Position numbers and translations under genes: made by a program. A stretch of DNA of 61,220 nucleotides from an uncultured Burkholderiales bacterium (lineage in GTDB: Bacteria; Pseudomonadota; Gammaproteobacteria; Burkholderiales; Casimicrobiaceae), in NCBI GenBank assembly GCA_937944385.1, contig CALDYQ010000003.1, forward strand, positions 1 through 61,220, in the 5' to 3' direction. The notes beneath the pieces were generated by a model. That model did no database searches. It saw only the letters and a list, made by a program, of their open reading frames with translations, and was not told the DNA's origin. Shown in pieces: positions 56,897 to 61,220 of this stretch; position 1 is the first letter of the stretch, and every line of letters begins with the position of its first letter.

Positions 56897-56923
56897 GGGG
56901 GCGTTCGCGCCCCCTTTTTCTTT
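56897..56923 (+). terminator. Intrinsic terminator between aorB and aorC
   Basis: GGGGGCG (56897-56903), loop TTCG (56904-56907) and CGCCCCC (56908-56914) form a perfect seven-pair stem followed by TTTTTCTTTT. It is a textbook terminator 26 bases after the aorB stop and 35 bases before the aorC ATG. It would lower transcription of aorC and the genes beyond it relative to aorAB, or aorC needs its own promoter. Confidence 0.9.
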
Positions 56924-56957
56924 TGTGTCCCCTTCTGTTCCCGAAAGACGAACGAAC

Positions 56958-58235
56958 ATGACTCACCACGTGATACTCGGTGCCGGCCCGGCCGGTGTGA
57001 TCGCCGCAGAGACGATCCGCAAGCATGCGCCGCAAGATGCGATCACGATCGTCGGCGATGAACCCGAGCCGCCCTATTCGCGGATGGCGATTCCCTACCT
57101 GCTCGCGGGCAATATCGCCGAAGCGGGCACGCACCTGCGCCATGCGCCTGATCATTTCGAGCGGCAGCGCATCACCGTTCGCCGCGGTCGCGCGGTGTCG
57201 ATCGACACCGTAGAACGCGAGGTCGCGCTCGAGGGGGGCGAGCGGCTCGGTTTCGACCGGCTGTTGATCGCAACCGGATCGCGGCCAGTCAAGCCGCCCG
57301 TGCCCGGCATAGACAGCCCCGGCGTGCACACCTGCTGGACGCTCGATGATGCGCGCCACATCATGCAACTCGCCACGAAGGGCGCGCGCGTGCTCCAGAT
57401 GGGGGCGGGCTTCATCGGCTGCATCATCATGGAGGCGCTCGCCACACGCGGCGTCAAGCTCACGGTCGTCGAGATGGGCGACCGCATGGTGCCGCGCATG
57501 ATGGGCCCGACCGCGGGCGGCATGATCAAGGCGTGGTGCGAATCGAAGGGCATCACCGTGCGCACCGGCGCCCGCGTCGAGGCGATCGAAGCCGAGGCCC
57601 CGCTCTCGGCGCGGCTGTCGACCGGCGAGCGCGTCGCGGCCGATCTCGTGATCAATGCAACCGGCGTCAAGCCGGCCATCGGCTTTCTGGAAGGTTCGGT
57701 TATCGCCCTTGGAGTCGGTGTGCTCACCGATGCACGCATGCAGACGAACGTTCCGGGCATCTATGCCGCAGGCGACTGTGCCGAGGCGTTCGATGCACTC
57801 ACCGGCAAGACGGTCGTCTCCGCGATTCAGCCCAACGCTGCCGAACAGGCGCGCATCGCAGCGCTCAACATGGTCGGGCAGTGCGCAAGCCTGCGTCAGG
57901 TCACACAAATCAACGTGCTCGACACGCTCGGCATGATCTCGACGTCGTTCGGCAACTGGCAAGGTGTCACCGGTGGCGAGCACGTCGAACTGACCGACGA
58001 AACCCTCGGGCGCCATCTCAGCCTGCAGTTCAAGGACGACGTCCTGATCGGCGCCAACAGCGTCGGGTGGACCGACCAGGTGGGCGTGCTTCGCGGTCTG
58101 GTCGAAGGGCGTGTCCATCTGGGTCCATGGAAAGACGAGCTTCTGCGCGATCCGACGCTGCTCTCGAAAGCCTACCTCGGCGCGGCACAAGCCCAGGGGC
58201 AATGGGTCAGCGCCGCTGATGCACGACGTCGCTGA
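56958..58235 (+). CDS. aorC: AOR FAD/NAD(P)-binding subunit
   Basis: 425 aa, pyridine nucleotide-disulfide oxidoreductase fold. The FAD motif HVILGAGPAGVIAAETIRK opens the protein. A second Rossmann motif VLQMGAGFIGCIIMEALA for NAD starts near 150, and GIYAAGDCAEAFD closes the FAD site near 265. It would transfer electrons from AorA to NAD+ in the Aromatoleum-type AOR complex. The C-terminal 130 residues are a dimerisation-like domain. The start is ATG at 56958. It is six bases before the MoaD-like gene. Confidence 0.9.
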   Translation: MTHHVILGAGPAGVIAAETIRKHAPQDAITIVGDEPEPPYSRMAIPYLLAGNIAEAGTHLRHAPDHFERQRITVRRGRAVSIDTVEREVALEGGERLGFDRLLIATGSRPVKPPVPGIDSPGVHTCWTLDDARHIMQLATKGARVLQMGAGFIGCIIMEALATRGVKLTVVEMGDRMVPRMMGPTAGGMIKAWCESKGITVRTGARVEAIEAEAPLSARLSTGERVAADLVINATGVKPAIGFLEGSVIALGVGVLTDARMQTNVPGIYAAGDCAEAFDALTGKTVVSAIQPNAAEQARIAALNMVGQCASLRQVTQINVLDTLGMISTSFGNWQGVTGGEHVELTDETLGRHLSLQFKDDVLIGANSVGWTDQVGVLRGLVEGRVHLGPWKDELLRDPTLLSKAYLGAAQAQGQWVSAADARRR

Positions 58236-58241
58236 GAGCGC

Positions 58242-58496
58242 ATGAAGATCACGCTCAAACTCTTTGCTTCGCTCACCGACTGGCTTCCTCCCGAGGCCCG
58301 TCGGGAAAATCAGGTCGCGCTCGACTACGACAGTGCGCCGACCGTGAGCGAAGTCATCGAGCGCTTCGCCCTACCGCCGAAGTCGGTGCACCTCGTGCTC
58401 GTCAACGGCGCGTTCATTACGCCGGACATGCGGTCCAATCACCGACTCGCAGACGGCGACGTGCTCGCGATCTGGCCGCCGATCGCCGGTGGCTGA
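58242..58496 (+). CDS. MoaD/ThiS-family sulfur carrier protein
   Basis: 84 aa, beta-grasp fold. It ends IAGG, with the Gly-Gly tail that is adenylated and turned into a thiocarboxylate to give sulfur to molybdopterin or another cofactor. The body (MKITLKLFASLTDWLP, VNGAFITPDMRSNHRLADGD) resembles MoaD. Its place after aorC suggests it serves the AOR cofactor. The start is ATG at 58242, and the next gene begins seven bases before its end. Confidence 0.9.
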   Translation: MKITLKLFASLTDWLPPEARRENQVALDYDSAPTVSEVIERFALPPKSVHLVLVNGAFITPDMRSNHRLADGDVLAIWPPIAGG

Positions 58497-58833
58497 TTCA
58501 ACGAACGGCCGCCCGCCATCGGCACCGCCCGAACGCTTTACGCGCCTGATGACCATCACCGAGGCCGAGTGGCTTCGCTCGCTGCCCGGGGCGGTCGCCG
58601 GGCACGCGCTCAGCATCGAAGGCCGCTCTGCGCGCATCACGATTTCCAACGCTGGCAACGCAGCGCCGCCTCGTTCGCTCCACATCACGTGGTCCCCGGC
58701 CATCGATCTGGTCCTCGGGTCTATTCGACTCGCCCGCCTTCAGGTCGCATTCGATCTGACTTCGATTCCGCCCGAAACACGCACGGCGTTCATGCGAGGC
58801 TTCGATCTGCACATGCAGCGCGGCGGCGGCTGA
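58489..58833 (+). CDS. Hypothetical protein, last gene of the AOR cluster
   Basis: 114 aa. I do not recognise the family. The start is GTG at 58489, overlapping the MoaD-like stop, so translation is coupled. It is a cytoplasmic protein with no signal or membrane segment. The middle (EAEWLRSLPGAVAGHAL) and C-terminal part (LGSIRLARLQVAFDLT) look folded. It ends with QRGGG, a terminal triple Gly next to a gene whose product ends in GG. No cysteine or metal motif is visible. Position alone suggests a role with AOR. Confidence 0.7.
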   Translation: MADSTNGRPPSAPPERFTRLMTITEAEWLRSLPGAVAGHALSIEGRSARITISNAGNAAPPRSLHITWSPAIDLVLGSIRLARLQVAFDLTSIPPETRTAFMRGFDLHMQRGGG

Positions 58834-58871
58834 GCCGGCGCGAATGCTTGCGCCGCGCTCCGCACCGACGC

Positions 58872-59402
58872 TCAACGAATGGCCGAGACGAGCTGTGGTG
58901 CCCGCAGCGGCTCGGGTTGCCGCAGCACGTGCTCGAGGGTGAGTCGCACGGTGCGGAAGGCGAGCTGATCCCACGGAATCTCCCGCGGCGCGAAGAGCGC
59001 GATCTCCGTGCTCTCGGGTGTGGTCTCCCACCGCGGCTCGATGAGCTCGCCCAAGAACATCATGTGCACCTGATGGATGTGCGGCACCGAGATCACGGCG
59101 ACGAGCGGACCCAAGGTGACACGGGCGCGGGTCTCTTCCCATAGCTCGCGGAGCGCCCCCTCCTCGACCGACTCGCCGTTTTCCATGAAGCCCGCCGGCA
59201 GAGTCCATTTACCGAGGCGTGGCTCAATGCCGCGACGGGCAAGCAGCACGCGGTCGCCCCACAAGGGCACGACGCCGCAGACGATCTTCGGATTCGAGTA
59301 ATGAATCGTCCCGCAATCCGGGCAGACCCAGCGCTCACGGTGGTCCCCCTCCGGAATGACCCAGGCCACGCGTGCACTGCCGCAGGCGGAACAGAATCTC
59401 AT
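58872..59402 (-). CDS. Nudix hydrolase with zinc ribbon
   Basis: 176 aa. An N-terminal zinc ribbon has Cys pairs CSAC and CPDC (residues 4-7 and 27-30). The Nudix box [20 protein letters not shown], continuing TRARV, follows the G-x5-E-x7-REUxEExGU pattern except that Thr-Arg replaces the final Gly region. It resembles NudC-like or other nucleoside-diphosphate hydrolases; the substrate is unknown. The start is ATG at 59402, overlapping the orn stop (ATGA). Confidence 0.88.
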   Translation of the reverse strand: MRFCSACGSARVAWVIPEGDHRERWVCPDCGTIHYSNPKIVCGVVPLWGDRVLLARRGIEPRLGKWTLPAGFMENGESVEEGALRELWEETRARVTLGPLVAVISVPHIHQVHMMFLGELIEPRWETTPESTEIALFAPREIPWDQLAFRTVRLTLEHVLRQPEPLRAPQLVSAIR

Positions 59403-60001
59403 CCGGAGACCTCGGCCTGCGGGACAGGCGTCGTGGCCGAGGGGGACACAGGCACCGAAACTCGGATGAAGTGATCGCGGTAGTGCTTCAACTCATCGAT
59501 CGACTCATAGACATCCGCAAGCGCCGTGTGCCGGGTCTTCTTCTGGAACGACTTCTTCACCTCGGGCGCCCAGCGGGCGGCAAGCTCCTTGAGCGTGCTC
59601 ACGTCGAGATTGCGGTAATGAAAAAACGCCTCCAGTCGCGGCATGTACTTGACCATGAAGCGCCGGTCCTGATGCACGCTGTTGCCGCACAGCGGTGAGC
59701 TTCCCCTGGGCACATGCAGCGCGAGAAAATCGAGCAGTATGTCACTCGCCTGCTCCTCGTCGATGCTCGATGCACGCACCCGGTCCACGAGTCCTGTCCT
59801 GCCGTGTGTATCCCGGTTCCACTGATCCATCGCCTGGAGCACGACCTCCGGTTGATGGATCGCAAGCACCGGCCCTTCGGCCACAGTCTCGAGATTTGCA
59901 TCGGTGACGACCACGGCCACCTCGAGGATGCGGCAGGTCTCCGGGTCGAGGCCGGACATTTCCATGTCGAGCCAGACGAGGTGGTTTTGATTGACGGCCA
60001 T
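59399..60001 (-). CDS. orn: Oligoribonuclease
   Basis: 200 aa. A DEDDh exoribonuclease that degrades 2-mer RNA and pGpG, the product of c-di-GMP breakdown. Motifs are [13 protein letters not shown] (Asp and Glu of Exo I), [12 protein letters not shown] (Exo II Asp) and [15 protein letters not shown] (catalytic His and Asp). A short Pro/Thr/Val tail extends beyond the usual end. The start is ATG at 60001. It is divergent from the M48 gene, as in many betaproteobacteria. Confidence 0.96.
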   Translation of the reverse strand: MAVNQNHLVWLDMEMSGLDPETCRILEVAVVVTDANLETVAEGPVLAIHQPEVVLQAMDQWNRDTHGRTGLVDRVRASSIDEEQASDILLDFLALHVPRGSSPLCGNSVHQDRRFMVKYMPRLEAFFHYRNLDVSTLKELAARWAPEVKKSFQKKTRHTALADVYESIDELKHYRDHFIRVSVPVSPSATTPVPQAEVSG

Positions 60002-60099
60002 TGCATCGCGGCCGCGACCGATGTGGCAGGGCGCGGCCCGTGAAAGAATCTGCAGGGCATTGTTCCACAGGCGGCAGCGCCCCCCGGTGACGCAGACTC

Positions 60100-61220
60100 A
60101 TGACCCTCGCCCCTGAGCTCGAAACACTCGCTTGGCTGGTTATCCTGGCCATCGTTATCGCCTGGGCGACCGAGGTCCTGCTTGCAGCACGCCAGACCCG
60201 GCATGTGCAGTTGCACCGCAGCCGAGTGCCCGAGGCGTTCGCTGACACGATCTCGCTTTCCGATCACCAGCGAGCTGCGGACTACACCCTGGCCCGCGGC
60301 CGGCTCGCCTCGGCCGAGAGCATCGCCTCGACCCTGCTCGCAATCGGCTGGGTCGCGGGTGGGCTCGCCCTCGCCTGGCAGGCGGCCGGTGCGGTTGCCG
60401 GCACGACTGGCCCGCTGGGTGAGGCGCCGATCCTGCGGGAACTGGTCCTGGTCGCCATCATGGCGCTGGTGGGCGGCGCGGTCGGGCTCCCCTTCGCATG
60501 GCTCGCCACTTTCCGTGTCGAAGCGCGCTTCGGCTTCAACCGCACCACGCCGGCGACTTTTTGGGCCGACCTCGTCAAGTCCACGATCCTGTCCGCCGCC
60601 ATCCTTGGGCCGGTTCTTGCGCTCGTGTTCTGGCTGATGCGCGCGGCTGGGCAGACGTGGTGGCTTTGGGCGTGGGGCGTCTTCATCGTGCTGCAGTTCC
60701 TGCTGCTCGCGCTCTACCCAACGGTGATCGCACCACTCTTCAACCGCTTCACGCCACTCGACCGGTCCGACACACGCGAGGCGGTCGAAGCCCTTCTTGC
60801 ACGGACCGGTTTCGCTGCGCGCGGTCTCTACGTCGCCGACGGCTCACGCCGGTCGTCCCATGGCAACGCCTACTTCGCCGGGTTTGGCCGTGCACGCCGG
60901 ATCGTCTTCTTCGACACCCTGCTCGAGCGTCTTTCGAACAGCGAGATCGTGGCCGTGCTCGCACACGAACTCGGCCACTTCAAGCGCCGTCATATCGCCA
61001 AGCGCCTCATCGTGCTCGTGCTCGCCTCCGGTGCCTTCTTTGCGCTCGTGGCCTGGGCGATGCGCTCACCCGCGCTCTACGCCGCAGTGGGAATCGACCC
61101 GATCGAAGGCATGGCATCCCCGGGCCTGGCCCTCGTGATTCTGGCGACGATCCTGCCGCCGCTCTTCTTCTGGCTCACGCCGCTCGCCTCATGGTATTCA
61201 CGCAAACACGAATTCGAGGC
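60100..61220 (+). CDS. M48 (Ste24/CAAX-type) zinc metallopeptidase, truncated by window edge
   Basis: At least 373 codons, open at the right edge. The N-terminal half has four or five membrane segments (LAWLVILAIVIAW, LALAWQAAGAVAG and others). The zinc motif LAHELGHFKRRH lies near residue 287, and the third ligand is probably the Glu in RKHEFEA at the edge. The SHGNAYFAGFGRARRIVFFDTLLE segment before HExxH is typical of Ste24/HtpX-like proteases. They cut membrane proteins or short peptides in the inner membrane. The start is ATG at 60100, 98 bases from divergent orn. Confidence 0.92.
   Translation, partial: MTLAPELETLAWLVILAIVIAWATEVLLAARQTRHVQLHRSRVPEAFADTISLSDHQRAADYTLARGRLASAESIASTLLAIGWVAGGLALAWQAAGAVAGTTGPLGEAPILRELVLVAIMALVGGAVGLPFAWLATFRVEARFGFNRTTPATFWADLVKSTILSAAILGPVLALVFWLMRAAGQTWWLWAWGVFIVLQFLLLALYPTVIAPLFNRFTPLDRSDTREAVEALLARTGFAARGLYVADGSRRSSHGNAYFAGFGRARRIVFFDTLLERLSNSEIVAVLAHELGHFKRRHIAKRLIVLVLASGAFFALVAWAMRSPALYAAVGIDPIEGMASPGLALVILATILPPLFFWLTPLASWYSRKHEFE

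Noticed and set aside
1-61220. CRISPR array, tRNA/rRNA genes, transposases, prophage or integrase
   Set aside because: I looked for evenly spaced repeats, cloverleaf ends with CCA, rRNA-like blocks and DDE or integrase motifs and found none. The repeats present are short, direct and without spacers.

Overview
The window is about 61 kb of gene-dense, GC-rich chromosome (roughly two-thirds G+C) from a betaproteobacterium, most likely Burkholderiales-like. The evidence is a pssA-leuA pair, an ompA/ubiG/gph block opposite gyrA, two orphan TctC-type periplasmic binding proteins, an rluC-HAD-sppA operon divergent from rne, and a complete iscR-S-U-A-hscB-hscA-fdx-iscX operon. Nearly everything is housekeeping chromosome. 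I see no phage, transposase, tRNA, rRNA or CRISPR array.

Layout. 1-1174: a decayed stretch with the tail of an unknown ORF, a short tandem repeat and a probable hemerythrin-domain remnant. 1175-6855 (minus): pssA, leuA with a probable leucine leader peptide, a family 9 glycosyltransferase and nadE. 6887-14478: a broken RpiR-family regulator facing pgi-tal, then a tightly coupled plus-strand run (CorC-like protein, AEC carrier, exonuclease-GIY-YIG fusion, DUF2237 protein). 14640-19595: two tctC genes, a tandem AAA+ ATPase and a DNA-deoxyinosine glycosylase. 19647-27086: gyrA (minus), then ompA, mtaD-ubiG-gph (plus) and an orphan GspC-like gene (minus). 27251-32669: dapC, dapD, map, glnD. 32682-39983: def and a methylthioinosine phosphorylase (minus), pilU-prmB-FAD oxidoreductase (plus), rluC-HAD-sppA (minus). 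39984-43803: a long rne leader with repeats, then rne. 43998-49410 (minus): the isc operon with an IscR-type site at its promoter. 49564-53144: mnmC-xdhC (plus) converging on a MoeB/ThiF-like gene. 53188-58833: a tungsten aldehyde oxidoreductase (AOR) locus with a divergent regulator. 58872-61220: Nudix hydrolase and orn (minus), and a truncated Ste24-type peptidase (plus).

The genes suggest a free-living, biosynthetically competent cell (leucine, lysine/peptidoglycan, NAD and ubiquinone synthesis; Fe-S assembly; nitrogen signalling). Its main specialised trait is AOR. A poly-ferredoxin (aorA), a tungstopterin catalytic subunit (aorB), an FAD subunit (aorC) and a MoaD-like sulfur carrier form a unit like that of Aromatoleum aromaticum. 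The neighbouring xdhC and MoeB-like genes could help make the metal cofactor, but that is inference. MtaD and the thioinosine phosphorylase, 8 kb apart, together suggest methylthioadenosine salvage by way of methylthioinosine.

The most interesting signals are a probable leaderless leucine leader peptide upstream of leuA, the AOR locus controlled by a GAF-type regulator that has a Fis-like HTH but no AAA+ domain, a terminator inside the aor cluster, repeats in the rne leader, a tandem AAA+ protein of unknown role, and a GspC-like gene without a type II secretion cluster.
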